From Akkermansiaceae bacterium (GTDB lineage: Bacteria; Verrucomicrobiota; Verrucomicrobiia; Verrucomicrobiales; Akkermansiaceae), in assembly GCA_905181965.1 (NCBI GenBank), contig CAJIZY010000012.1:50821-114820 (forward strand): DNA of 64,000 nucleotides, written 5' to 3'. Both the position numbers and the translations under genes were made by a program. The notes under the pieces are model-generated. The model saw only the letters and a list, made by a program, of their open reading frames with translations, searched no databases and was not told where the DNA came from. Positions 1 to 7,969 of this stretch are shown here, piece by piece (within the stretch, counting starts at the first letter, position 1; the number at the start of each line of letters is the position of its first letter).

Positions 1-1018
1 TGAATTTTGCAGCGGCTAATTCGCGAGCGAGCTGGCTCGACTGATTTCGGGTGAGGTTGGCCCAAGTCGTCGACTCGGTGATCTTCGCTGTTTCGGTTAG
101 GCGCTGCCAAAGACGGTGGGTAATTCCGTCAATAATACTACGTTTTGCGACTTTTCGTTTTCCGTTTTCACGACGTTGCTCGTCGAATTTACTCTCAAGG
201 GAATCAGGGGTTTCGTTTCCAGTCCAATTGATTTCGAGAGTGAAGTGGTAGTCGCTTTTTGAGAGTTCACGCGCTCCCCAGGCTGAGGCTTTCAGAGTGG
301 CCGGACCGCTGAGGCCCCAATGGGTAATGAGGAGGGGGCCTTGTGTTTCAATTTTTCCGGTTCGGAGCGAGGCGTTCGGCACGGAGACTCCGGGGAGTCC
401 ATGAAGGCGATAGTCTTCGATCTTAAAGGTGAAGAGTGAAGGGACAGGGTCGCTCAATTTGTGGCCAAGGTCTTCGGCTGGAATGCGGGCGTGCTCGCTA
501 CGAATCCCGCCAGTGGCGACGAGAAGAGACTTCGTGAAGTGGGTTACGCCGTCAGTTGTTTTAAGTTCGAAGAGATCGTTGCTCTTACGAACCTTTTCCA
601 CTCCGCAGCGGGTGTGCCATGCCACGCCATTTTCTCGGGCGGCGGAAGTGAGGGCGTTTATGATGGTTTCGGACTTGTCAGTAGTGGGGAACATGCGGCC
701 GTCCGCCTCGACTTTGAGCTCAACGCCTTGGCCTTCGAACCAGGTGATGGTGTCGGCTGGTTGGAATCGATGGAAAGCGCCCATGAGATTTTTGATCCCA
801 CGGGGATAGTTTTCGACGAGTTCGTGGGGTTCGTAGCAGTTATGGGTTACATTACACCGGCCACCACCAGAGATACGGACTTTGGTGAGGATTTCTGGTC
901 CACGTTCTAGGATGAGGATATTTTGGAGCCCAGCTTGGGCCGCGGAAATGGCTCCAAAAAAGCCTGCTGCACCGCCTCCGATCACGATCAAGTTGTGGGG
1001 ATTTTGCGGGGAACTCAT
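1..1018 (-). CDS. BaiN/HI0933-family NAD(P)/FAD-dependent oxidoreductase (3' end beyond window)
   Basis: The minus strand is open without a stop from an ATG at 1016-1018 to the window edge (about 339 codons), so the C-terminus is missing. The N-terminus reads MSSPQNPHNLIVIGGGAAGF, a dinucleotide-binding Rossmann fold (GGGAAG). It is followed by an ISGGGRCNVTH block, and later by LLVATGGIRS and GPLLITHWGLSGPATLKAS. These are hallmarks of the HI0933/BaiN/RdsA flavoprotein family, whose members are usually about 400 residues and whose substrates are mostly unknown. The gene is divergent from the mlaF-like gene, with 64 bp between the start codons. Family assignment is secure; the reaction is not. 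Confidence 0.9.
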   Translation of the reverse strand, partial: MSSPQNPHNLIVIGGGAAGFFGAISAAQAGLQNILILERGPEILTKVRISGGGRCNVTHNCYEPHELVENYPRGIKNLMGAFHRFQPADTITWFEGQGVELKVEADGRMFPTTDKSETIINALTSAARENGVAWHTRCGVEKVRKSNDLFELKTTDGVTHFTKSLLVATGGIRSEHARIPAEDLGHKLSDPVPSLFTFKIEDYRLHGLPGVSVPNASLRTGKIETQGPLLITHWGLSGPATLKASAWGARELSKSDYHFTLEINWTGNETPDSLESKFDEQRRENGKRKVAKRSIIDGITHRLWQRLTETAKITESTTWANLTRNQSSQLARELAAAKF

Positions 1019-1082
1019 CTCTGGGAGCAAATCGGAAATTTCCCGGAGTGCAATTCTTCATTCAAGTGCTTAGAAAAGGGCT

Positions 1083-1838
1083 ATGAAAGGTGAGATCTTC
1101 CTCGAGATGCGGGGCATTAAGAAGAGCTTTGGTGACCAAGTGGTGCTTCGAGGGGTGGATCTTGATGTTAGGAGAGGGGAGATTTTGGTTTTGCTCGGTG
1201 GGTCGGGTGGTGGAAAATCGGTCCTGATGAAGCATATGGTAGGCTTGCTTCAGCCGGATGAGGGAACGGTGACTTTGGAAGGAAAGGTTATTTCTGATCT
1301 ATCGGAGCGGGACCTAAGTTGGGCTCGAAAGAAAATTAGCATGATGTTTCAAAGTGGGGCTTTGTTTGACTCGATGACGGTTGCAGAGAATGTTGCGTTT
1401 CCGATGCAGGAGGCTGGCCTCCGTGATCGCGATGAACTTTCTCGTCGGGTAAGTGAGGCTCTGGAAATCGTTCATCTAGAGGGTCAGGAGGATAAAATGC
1501 CTGCAACCCTTTCGGGTGGAATGCGTAAGCGGGTGGCTCTGGCCCGCGCGGTGGTAGAAGAGCCGTGTTGTGTGCTCTACGATGAGCCTCATGCAGGACT
1601 GGACCCGGTGACAGGGGATTCGATTGACCGATTGATTAAGGACCTTGCAAACGAGCACGGTATCACCAATGTCGTCATTACTCACGAAATGCGTAGTGCG
1701 TTCCGGATCGCAGATCGTTTGGTGTTCATGAAGGATGGTTTAGTCTACTGGGAAGGGACTCCAGACGAATTGAAGGCCTGTCAGGATCCTGTCTTGGTAA
1801 ATTTCGTTGAAGGGCGGTCTCAGGATTCGGATTTGTGA
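1083..1838 (+). CDS. mlaF: MlaF-like ABC transporter ATP-binding protein
   Basis: This 251-residue ATPase belongs to the Mla (MCE) group that powers phospholipid or other lipid transport between inner and outer membrane. Walker A is GGSGGGKS at residues 39-46, the signature is LSGGMRKRVALARA, and Walker B is VLYDEPHAGLDP, followed by a switch His in VVITHEM. The HAGLDP variant after Walker B and the LSGGM signature are typical of MlaF rather than of nutrient importers. The stop overlaps a GTG codon of the MlaD-like gene (GTGA at 1835-1838), which suggests translational coupling. The expected permease MlaE is not next to it: the upstream gene is a divergent flavoprotein, so MlaE must be encoded elsewhere if the system is complete. 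Confidence 0.9.
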   Translation: MKGEIFLEMRGIKKSFGDQVVLRGVDLDVRRGEILVLLGGSGGGKSVLMKHMVGLLQPDEGTVTLEGKVISDLSERDLSWARKKISMMFQSGALFDSMTVAENVAFPMQEAGLRDRDELSRRVSEALEIVHLEGQEDKMPATLSGGMRKRVALARAVVEEPCCVLYDEPHAGLDPVTGDSIDRLIKDLANEHGITNVVITHEMRSAFRIADRLVFMKDGLVYWEGTPDELKACQDPVLVNFVEGRSQDSDL

Positions 1839-1867
1839 TTTCGGCTTCGGGCAGGCATAGTAACGTT

Positions 1868-2866
1868 ATGGCGACTAATTCCAAAAAAACCGAGACGCTT
1901 GTTGGGGGCTTTCTATTTCTCGGGCTTGCGATGCTTGGAGCAATCATCCTCCTGTTTGGGAATATCGGTGATCTATTCAAAAAGCGCTATGAAATAAAAG
2001 TGAGCTTCAAGGAGGCTCCAGGTATCATTAAGGGAAGCACGGTGCGTCTGCGAGGTGCTAAGATCGGAGAAGTGGCAGAAAAACCTAAGCTCGTTGATGG
2101 CTCGAAAATTCAAGTTGTCCTGGCGATTGATGAAGATCACCGAGTCGAAAAGGGGGCATTTATAAGAATCAGTCAGGCGAGTCTTTTGGGAGATAAAGAA
2201 ATTTTAATTACTCCACCTTCGGTGGGGACTGATGATTTTATAGAGCAAGGAGAGACTGTCATGGGTGCTGGGCCAGGCGGTTTGGATCTTCTCCAAAGTG
2301 AAGCGGAGTTGATTGCGGGAAGTGCTCGGGAGGTTATCGAGCAAGCAGAGAAAGCGCTTCTGAAAATTGGGGAATCGGTTGATGAGGTTAAGAGTGTGGC
2401 CTCCAAGCTTTCAGAGACGATGGACAAGATAAACGGAGAGGTGCTTGCCGCTGAAAATATTAAACGGTTCGATGGGACGCTTGAGAATCTCGAAAAAGCT
2501 TCAGCATCATTCGTGAAATTGGGCGAGAAGCTCGATCCCGCGATTGGTGATTTCAATCTCGCGATCAACGAGGTCCGAGAGACAAACCAGACGGCGCAAT
2601 CTGTGCTCGAGCGGGTGAGCCCGGCGTTGGAAGATGTGCCGCGCGTATTAGCTTCTATTGAGCGCACTGCTAATACTGCAACGGCAGCACTTGAGAAAGT
2701 TGACGACAGGAAGGGCGCGCTGGGAGCTTTGGTTTCCGACGAGCAACTTAAAACCGACATGAAGGACTTCGTCCGCAATCTCAAAAAGGGCGGAATCTTG
2801 GGTTACAAAGACGAGGAAGAAAAGGAAGATGATCCGCGTGATCGCTTCCGGGGAAAACGTCGATAA
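1868..2866 (+). CDS. mlaD: MlaD/MCE-domain lipid-transport protein
   Basis: An MCE protein of 332 residues, anchored in the inner membrane and projecting into the periplasm; in the Mla system it binds lipid and forms a ring on MlaE. From this ATG the N-terminus is short and polar, then an LVGGFLFLGLAMLGAIILL membrane helix follows. Next comes an MCE domain (KGSTVRLRGAKIGEV, then SLLGDKEILI). The C-terminal half is a long helical, coiled-coil-like region ending in a charged tail (DEEEKEDDPRDRFRGKRR). An alternative GTG start at 1835 would overlap mlaF by 4 bp and add 11 residues before the usual MlaD N-terminus. I prefer 1868 because it places the helix where the family has it. The two genes form an mlaFD operon. 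Confidence 0.88.
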   Translation: MATNSKKTETLVGGFLFLGLAMLGAIILLFGNIGDLFKKRYEIKVSFKEAPGIIKGSTVRLRGAKIGEVAEKPKLVDGSKIQVVLAIDEDHRVEKGAFIRISQASLLGDKEILITPPSVGTDDFIEQGETVMGAGPGGLDLLQSEAELIAGSAREVIEQAEKALLKIGESVDEVKSVASKLSETMDKINGEVLAAENIKRFDGTLENLEKASASFVKLGEKLDPAIGDFNLAINEVRETNQTAQSVLERVSPALEDVPRVLASIERTANTATAALEKVDDRKGALGALVSDEQLKTDMKDFVRNLKKGGILGYKDEEEKEDDPRDRFRGKRR

Positions 2867-2909
2867 TCCATTCTCGTCAGAGCGCCAAAATTCTCACATA
2901 TTCTTTGGC

Positions 2910-4166
2910 ATGCGTTCGTTTCTTTTCTTATTTGTTGTTCTTACCGTTGCTTCGCTTACGGCCCGTGAGCCGGTGGCAGTGATTCCTCCGGATTCCGAAA
3001 TTGCGGGCGAGGGCCCGGTCCGGCGATACGAATGGTTCCGTAACCTCTGGAAAGACAAGCGCACGGCTTGGGCAAAAGAAGTTGAGGCCAAGCAGGGAGC
3101 GCTGGTATTTCTAGGGGACTCCATTACCCAGAGCTGGGGTGATGATTTGAAAGGAGCGTTTGGTGAAACGAAAGTCGCAAACCGCGGAATTAGCGGAGAT
3201 ACCACTCGGGGAATACTTTACCGGCTGCCGGAAGATGTTCTCGCACTGAATCCTACTGGCGTAGTCCTTTTGATGGGAACAAATGACCTCGAGGAAGGTG
3301 CAAGGCCAGAGGTGATTGCAGGTAATCTGGCTCTCATTATCAAAAAATTGAAGGCATCAAGCAAAGAGATGCCGATTATTCTTTGCAATGTTTTTCCGAG
3401 TCATGAATCAAAGAGGCGTTCGGCAGAGCAAATTAAGAAAATTAATGCTCTCTACGCTGAGGTCGTAAAGGGGGATAAGCAGGTTACTTTAATCGATACT
3501 TGGTCGATGTTTGCCAATGAGAATGGGAATGCCAAAAAAGTGGAGTTTCCTGATCTCTTACATCCTAATGCGGTAGGGTACAAAATGTGGGGAATGACTC
3601 TACGTCCTGTTCTTGAATTGATGAATCTTGTTGAAGTTCCCGTGGACAATTTTAAATGCGAAGAAGGATATGAACTTCTTTTCAATGGAAAGGATTTAAG
3701 TGGGTGGGGATACCGAAATAAGAAGACTCTTACTAAGATAGAAAATTTTGATGGAAAGGCGACGAGCAGCGAAGGGCGCTATCATGCAAAGCACAGTCGT
3801 CTTGTCGTGACCACTCCACCGGAGGGCCGAAGTTTCACCCAGCTTTGGACGGCAGAGGAGTTTGATAGAGATTTCACGCTGAAGCTCGAATTCCGTGCTA
3901 ATGCAAACGCTGACAGCGGGGTCTTTATTCGCCGTCCTCAGTTGCAGTGTCGTGATTACTTGGTTGCCGGGCCCTATAAAGATCTGAAAAGTTATAAGCC
4001 GGGTGATTGGAATGAAATTATTGTCGTGGTAAAAGGGAGAATCGCGCGCTGTACCTGCAATGGCGAAGTCCTTGAAGAAGACTTCAAGCTCCCAAAAAGT
4101 GGCCCGATCGGATTAGAAGGAGACCGTGGGCAGATGGAATATCGTCGGATTCGGCTGAAGCGATAG
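2910..4166 (+). CDS. Secreted SGNH/GDSL hydrolase fused to a DUF1080 domain
   Basis: A 418-residue exported two-domain protein. MRSFLFLFVVLTVASLTA is a signal peptide; frame continues upstream to 2829 but overlaps mlaD, so the ATG at 2910 is the better start. The first domain has the SGNH blocks: GDSITQSW (nucleophile Ser), NRGISGDTT (Gly), GTND (Asn) and DLLHPNAVGY (Asp-x-x-His). The second domain begins near GYELLFNGKDLSGW and contains FDRDFTLKLEFRANANADSGV, the DUF1080 (3-keto-disaccharide hydrolase-type, concanavalin-like) fold. SGNH enzymes often remove acetyl groups from glycans and DUF1080 domains act on or bind saccharides, so a glycan-directed esterase is inferred. It converges on a sulfatase gene, consistent with polysaccharide breakdown. 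Confidence 0.9.
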   Translation: MRSFLFLFVVLTVASLTAREPVAVIPPDSEIAGEGPVRRYEWFRNLWKDKRTAWAKEVEAKQGALVFLGDSITQSWGDDLKGAFGETKVANRGISGDTTRGILYRLPEDVLALNPTGVVLLMGTNDLEEGARPEVIAGNLALIIKKLKASSKEMPIILCNVFPSHESKRRSAEQIKKINALYAEVVKGDKQVTLIDTWSMFANENGNAKKVEFPDLLHPNAVGYKMWGMTLRPVLELMNLVEVPVDNFKCEEGYELLFNGKDLSGWGYRNKKTLTKIENFDGKATSSEGRYHAKHSRLVVTTPPEGRSFTQLWTAEEFDRDFTLKLEFRANANADSGVFIRRPQLQCRDYLVAGPYKDLKSYKPGDWNEIIVVVKGRIARCTCNGEVLEEDFKLPKSGPIGLEGDRGQMEYRRIRLKR

Positions 4167-4263
4167 TTGAGGGCATTTCTGAAACACATTTGAGGTTTCC
4201 GAAAGCATGAAGAGGAAACGCATAAAGGTTGTTTTCTAAGTTAGCTTTTTATCGCTCCTAAGA

Positions 4264-5688
4264 TTATCGCCCAACTTCACGGACACCGTGATACTCTTGG
4301 TTCTTGGCTGGTTGGGTAAGCCAGTAATCGTGAGAATAAAGTTTACGATTGTAGCCCTGCCAGTGGGGATCCTCTTGCCAGTGTGGAGTGTCTTCAAGAG
4401 ACTCTTGCCATTTATTTAGTTTTTGCCAGAGATCTGTAACTTTTGCCGGCATTTTTTGGTAGAGATTGCGCTGTTCGGAGATGTCTTCTGCCAGATTGTA
4501 GAGAGCTGGGGGAGTATGAACGTTGACGAGAAGTTTCCAGTTTCCTTCACGGATCGCAGCACCACGCATCGTCATGCGCCAGAAAAGAGCTTCGTGAGGA
4601 GCTTTGGTGATTTCTCCGCGCAGGAAAGGAAGTAAGTTCTGGCCATCATAATTGATGGTCCTTTTGCGGCCCTTTTCAGTGATTCTGGGAGGAAGGGTTT
4701 TTCCGGCTGCAGCTACGAAGGTAGGGAGAAGATCGAGCGATGTGAACGGATGTTTGAAGATCTTTCCTGAAGGCAGACCCTTGGGCCAGTGGAAGATAAA
4801 AGGGACGCGAATTCCGCCTTCGAGGAATGATCCCTTCATTCCATTTAGGGGAGCATTACAAGCGTGTGAGGCGGTGACACTCCCTCCGTTGTCGGAGTAA
4901 AATACGATGAGAGTGTTTTCGATTTGTTTGGTTGTTTTGAGGTGAGCGAGAATCTTTCCAATATTGAGGTCCATGCACCATTGCATCGCCGCGTAGGTTT
5001 GGCGGCGCTTGCCTCTTATGTGGGAAAACCTGGCTAGGTCTTCCTCCTTCGCTTGCATCGGGGTGTGAGGCGTGTTGAGTGAGAGGAAACAAAAAAAGGG
5101 TTTCTCGGCGACAGTCATTTGGTCGATCGCTTCGTGGGTGAACCAATCGGTCAAATAGGGATGCCCGATTTTCTTGATCGGGCTTTTGTTTCTGAAAAGC
5201 TTATTTTTCTCCGCCTTTGGAAAGTAGTCATGACTCCCAGAGTGCATTCCAAAAAAATAGTCGAAACCACGAGCGTTTGGTAGCATCCCGGGAACTGAAT
5301 CGCCGACGTGCCATTTACCTATCAGGGAGGTGCGGTAACCCGCTTTCTTGAGATGGTCGGCGATCGTTTTTTGTCCAACTGGAATACCAAGCCGTTCAGG
5401 TAGGGTGGGAAAGGATTTATTTAAGTTGTGCTCAAAGCCGAAACGTTGGGGGTGGCGACCGGTAAGGAGTCCCGCGCGGGAGGGGGCGCAGACGTTTGCA
5501 CATACGTAGCTGTCGGTGCAGCGGATTCCTGCTGCGGCGAGTTGGTCGAGAAATGGGGTCTCGATTTGCCGGGACCCGTAACAGCCAAGATCTCCGTAGC
5601 CCATGTCATCGGCTAGAATCATTAGGATATTAGGTTGTTTGGCTTGTAGAGGAAGGATCCCAATAAAAAGGAGAAGGAACAGATGCAT
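4264..5688 (-). CDS. Secreted Cys-type sulfatase (arylsulfatase family)
   Basis: A sulfatase of 474 residues from the preferred start. MHLFLLLFIGILPLQA is a signal peptide; the frame is open to 5778 but the extra residues are charged and precede the signal sequence. The metal-binding start of the domain is LMILADDMGYGDLGCYG. The modification motif is CAPSRAGLLTG with Cys67, which an anaerobic-type or FGE maturase converts to formylglycine. Further family blocks are GKWHVGD, FCFLSLNTPHTPM, FYSDNGG and GGIRVPFIFHWPKG. The substrate is likely a sulfated polysaccharide, but the sequence alone does not say which. It converges with the SGNH-DUF1080 gene; no maturase is in the window. Confidence 0.92.
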   Translation of the reverse strand: MHLFLLLFIGILPLQAKQPNILMILADDMGYGDLGCYGSRQIETPFLDQLAAAGIRCTDSYVCANVCAPSRAGLLTGRHPQRFGFEHNLNKSFPTLPERLGIPVGQKTIADHLKKAGYRTSLIGKWHVGDSVPGMLPNARGFDYFFGMHSGSHDYFPKAEKNKLFRNKSPIKKIGHPYLTDWFTHEAIDQMTVAEKPFFCFLSLNTPHTPMQAKEEDLARFSHIRGKRRQTYAAMQWCMDLNIGKILAHLKTTKQIENTLIVFYSDNGGSVTASHACNAPLNGMKGSFLEGGIRVPFIFHWPKGLPSGKIFKHPFTSLDLLPTFVAAAGKTLPPRITEKGRKRTINYDGQNLLPFLRGEITKAPHEALFWRMTMRGAAIREGNWKLLVNVHTPPALYNLAEDISEQRNLYQKMPAKVTDLWQKLNKWQESLEDTPHWQEDPHWQGYNRKLYSHDYWLTQPAKNQEYHGVREVGR

Positions 5689-5869
5689 GTAAAAAAGTGA
5701 CGCTTCTTTCCTTCGTTTGCAATTCGACATTAAAATTGGGGGTGAAATTCCTGATTGGGTCAGAGGAGTATGAGCCATCTAGAGAAGGCTGACATGTGGT
5801 AGATTGATCTGCAGTCGATCGCACCGATGATGGCGGCCGGGTCCCGCCTAGGATTTGCAGGGTAATCTA

Positions 5870-5888
5870 AGCTGTCCCCGGGGCAGCT
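5870..5888. repeat. 19-bp near-perfect inverted repeat
   Basis: AGCTGTCCCCGGGGCAGCT pairs with its own reverse complement except at two symmetric positions (T at 5875 against C at 5883). It lies between the sulfatase start and the terminator of the dus operon, about 180 bp upstream of the sulfatase ATG. It could be a protein-binding palindrome or part of a transcript hairpin. No function can be assigned. Confidence 0.5.
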
Positions 5889-5908
5889 ATTCCACACAAA
5901 ATTCCACC

Positions 5909-5936
5909 AAAAAACGGGCGGGTATTCCCGCTTCCG
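5909..5936 (-). terminator. Rho-independent terminator of the zinc-ribbon/dus/PUR operon
   Basis: Read on the minus strand, a GC-rich hairpin (GCGGG-AATA-CCCGC with an outer CGG/CCG pair and an AA bulge) is followed directly by six T. It lies 28 bp after the stop of the PUR-domain gene, which fits the end of that three-gene operon. Confidence 0.75.
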
Positions 5937-5963
5937 CAGCGACTCGAGACCCTTTGCAGAGAT

Positions 5964-6179
5964 TTAGTCCTGCTGATCGGCAGTCTCTTTTATGTCGGTA
6001 AGAGCTTCGATGAAGTCCCCGAGAATTTCAGCGGGCACCATAATGGTGTCGCGATTACCACTCACATCTTCAGTGATTTTGACCACCCGTCCTCGGGCAT
6101 TTTCCTTAAGGTCTAGAAAGAAAATTTTTCGGTCTGCGAGGATCTTCTCGGTATGGAGCACTTCCTGATTCATGGCCAT
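5964..6179 (-). CDS. PUR-domain (PUR-alpha-like, DUF3276-type) nucleic-acid-binding protein
   Basis: A 71-residue protein. The core EKILADRKIFFLDLKENARG followed by RVVKITEDVSGNRDTIMVP matches the bacterial PUR-alpha-like fold, in which a curved sheet binds single-stranded DNA or RNA. Bacterial members are small single-repeat proteins that dimerise, as the length suggests here. The frame is open to 6254, but that would overlap the end of dus, and the ATG at 6177-6179 (or 6171-6173) begins right before the domain. It is the last gene of an operon with dus, 50 bp downstream. An RNA-linked role is inferred from the domain and its neighbour; no target is known. Confidence 0.75.
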   Translation of the reverse strand: MAMNQEVLHTEKILADRKIFFLDLKENARGRVVKITEDVSGNRDTIMVPAEILGDFIEALTDIKETADQQD

Positions 6180-6229
6180 TGCACTGAGAGATTTCACAGG
6201 AGACCGGACAAAGTCAACGTGAAAGTTAT

Positions 6230-7249
6230 TCAAAGAAATTGTGAGAAGCCGCAAAAAAGTCGCGAGTTTTCCGAGGGAAGGTCTGGCGCATCATCCTCGT
6301 GATCGAGGAAACGAATGCAGGTGTCAAAAAATTCGGTCTTGTTTTTGACTCTTCGGATTTGGTGTTCGAAGTCGGCATGATGCCCTTGGGTAATATAGAC
6401 GAGATATTTTTTCATCTTTTGCACGTGCCGGTCTTCTATGAATTCGGAGATTTCACGTGCCGTCTCATCGTAGAGCTTTGTGATATATTCGAGAATCATC
6501 CGCCCGGTGACCTGCGGGATTTCTTGTTTCGATGTCGAGCAACGGATCTGCTCAAAAATCCATGGATTACGGATCGCTCCTCGGCCTATCATGAGCCCGG
6601 CGGCTCCGGTTGAGTCAAGATAACTAAGCCCGGTTTGGCTGTTGACGACATTGCCATTGGCGATCACTGGACAGTTGAGGGTTCGAACGGCCTGTGCAAC
6701 GCGATCATCGTGAACTGGCGTTTGATACCGCTCCTTCACGGTTCGCCCATGGATCGTGAGAAGGTCGATTGCATGGCTTTTGAAGATTCTAAGAAGTTGA
6801 TCAAATTCTTCTTCTGATTCAAAGCCTACTCGAGTTTTGACGGTAAATGGGGTCGCCCCGCAGGCCTCACGAAGGCGGCCCAAGATTTCATGGATCTGAT
6901 CTGGGTGGCGTAGCAGTCCACCGCCGGCATTCTTGCGATAAACGACGGGGGCTGGGCAGCCAAGGTTAAGATCTATTCCCGAGATGGGATAATGGTTGAG
7001 GTCGGACACGGTGCGGGCTAATTCCGTTGCATCCTGACCGATCAGTTGAGCAATGATGGGCCTTTCGGTCGGGTTTTCGGTGATCGAGCGTAAGATGTAA
7101 GGGTCAAGTTGGGAGTGAATGTGCACCCTGAAATACTCTGTGACGTAGAGATCGGCCCCGCCGAAGGATGCGATGGTTCTCAGGAAAGGTAGATCGGTCA
7201 CGTCCTGCATAGGCGCGAGAAAGAGAGCAGGGCGGTCGGTGGGGAGCAT
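6230..7249 (-). CDS. dus: tRNA-dihydrouridine synthase
   Basis: A Dus-family FMN enzyme of 339 residues that reduces uridine to dihydrouridine in the tRNA D-loop using NADPH. The N-terminus APMQDVTDLPFLR is the family's FMN-binding start. LNLGCPAPVVYRKNAGGGLL holds the catalytic Cys and the conserved Lys context. FTVKTRVGF, LTIHGRT and PVIANGNVVN follow at the expected spacing, and MIGRGAIRNPWIF is the phosphate-binding end of the barrel. The C-terminal part is the usual helical tRNA-binding domain. Which of DusA, B or C it resembles is not clear. It starts 13 bp after the stop of the zinc-ribbon gene, so the two are likely cotranscribed. Confidence 0.95.
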   Translation of the reverse strand: MLPTDRPALFLAPMQDVTDLPFLRTIASFGGADLYVTEYFRVHIHSQLDPYILRSITENPTERPIIAQLIGQDATELARTVSDLNHYPISGIDLNLGCPAPVVYRKNAGGGLLRHPDQIHEILGRLREACGATPFTVKTRVGFESEEEFDQLLRIFKSHAIDLLTIHGRTVKERYQTPVHDDRVAQAVRTLNCPVIANGNVVNSQTGLSYLDSTGAAGLMIGRGAIRNPWIFEQIRCSTSKQEIPQVTGRMILEYITKLYDETAREISEFIEDRHVQKMKKYLVYITQGHHADFEHQIRRVKNKTEFFDTCIRFLDHEDDAPDLPSENSRLFCGFSQFL

Positions 7250-7262
7250 GGTGTGAGTGTTC

Positions 7263-7802
7263 CTAGACGAGAACCGGGACCTTGTCAGGTTTGAGGGCGT
7301 CGGCAGGCGGGCCTTCGAAGTTATCGAGAATAAACCTATTCCATTGGTCTTGGGTGGTTTCAGAGAGCAGTTTTTGATTTTTCTCGATACATGAGTCGCA
7401 GACTAAAATCGGGTAGGGGTCGTAGACCATATAGTCTCCGAAGCTGAGGCATTCGGTGGTAAAGTTCTCGATTTCTGAAGCTGGAGCTGCGCAATGGGCG
7501 CACTCCGAGGTCCATTCTTCATGATTCTCGCTGTCTGTGAAGCGTTCGCTTCGCTTTTGGAGAATAGGATTTTCTTCCGTCATTTTGCGGAGGCGTGTTT
7601 TTGATTCTTCCGAGAAGGATTCTATCGTCTCGTCTCGGCAGGTCTGGCAAATAGCGAATTCAAAAACGCACTCGGGACCCTGGAATACCTTATTAATAAT
7701 ATAGGGCTCATCAATTTTATCGAACCGTCTATCGCAGGTGAGGCAGCTCTTGAAAGGGCCATCGTGTTCAAGCGAATAAAAGATTTTGGGGATTTCGCTC
7801 AT
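7263..7802 (-). CDS. Conserved hypothetical protein with two split zinc-ribbon Cys pairs
   Basis: A soluble acidic protein of 179 residues that I do not recognise as a named family. It has four CxxC motifs in two sets: CLTC (near residue 20) with CQTC (near 52), and CAHC (near 103) with CDSC (near 136). Each set could bind one zinc ion. There is no signal peptide or membrane helix. It is the first gene of the operon with dus and the PUR-domain protein, which points weakly toward RNA metabolism. The start at 7802 is followed by a 167-bp divergent intergenic region that should hold its promoter. Confidence 0.75.
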   Translation of the reverse strand: MSEIPKIFYSLEHDGPFKSCLTCDRRFDKIDEPYIINKVFQGPECVFEFAICQTCRDETIESFSEESKTRLRKMTEENPILQKRSERFTDSENHEEWTSECAHCAAPASEIENFTTECLSFGDYMVYDPYPILVCDSCIEKNQKLLSETTQDQWNRFILDNFEGPPADALKPDKVPVLV

Positions 7803-7969
7803 GCCAAAGAATGGCTGGAGGCCGTTACTAAATACAACGTTTTTTGGAACGGATTCTGATGAGGGGGCAGGGCTATACTTGCGTTGTGATCGTTTCTTAT
7901 TAAGATTTATTAGGTTCTCTGAACCGAAAGACTATTTGAACGCGAATCGTAGCAAGATTAATTAACATC

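Noticed and set aside
461..910. Plus-strand frame over the left-end flavoprotein
   Set aside because: The minus strand is open across the whole region and encodes unmistakable BaiN-family motifs.
2173..2784. Long antisense frame (203 codons) over mlaD
   Set aside because: Ser-rich, no family resemblance, and fully inside a clearly coding gene on the other strand.
4195..4219. GTTTCC/GGAAAC hairpin after the SGNH-DUF1080 gene as terminator
   Set aside because: Only a 6-bp stem with a 13-base loop and no adjacent T-run.
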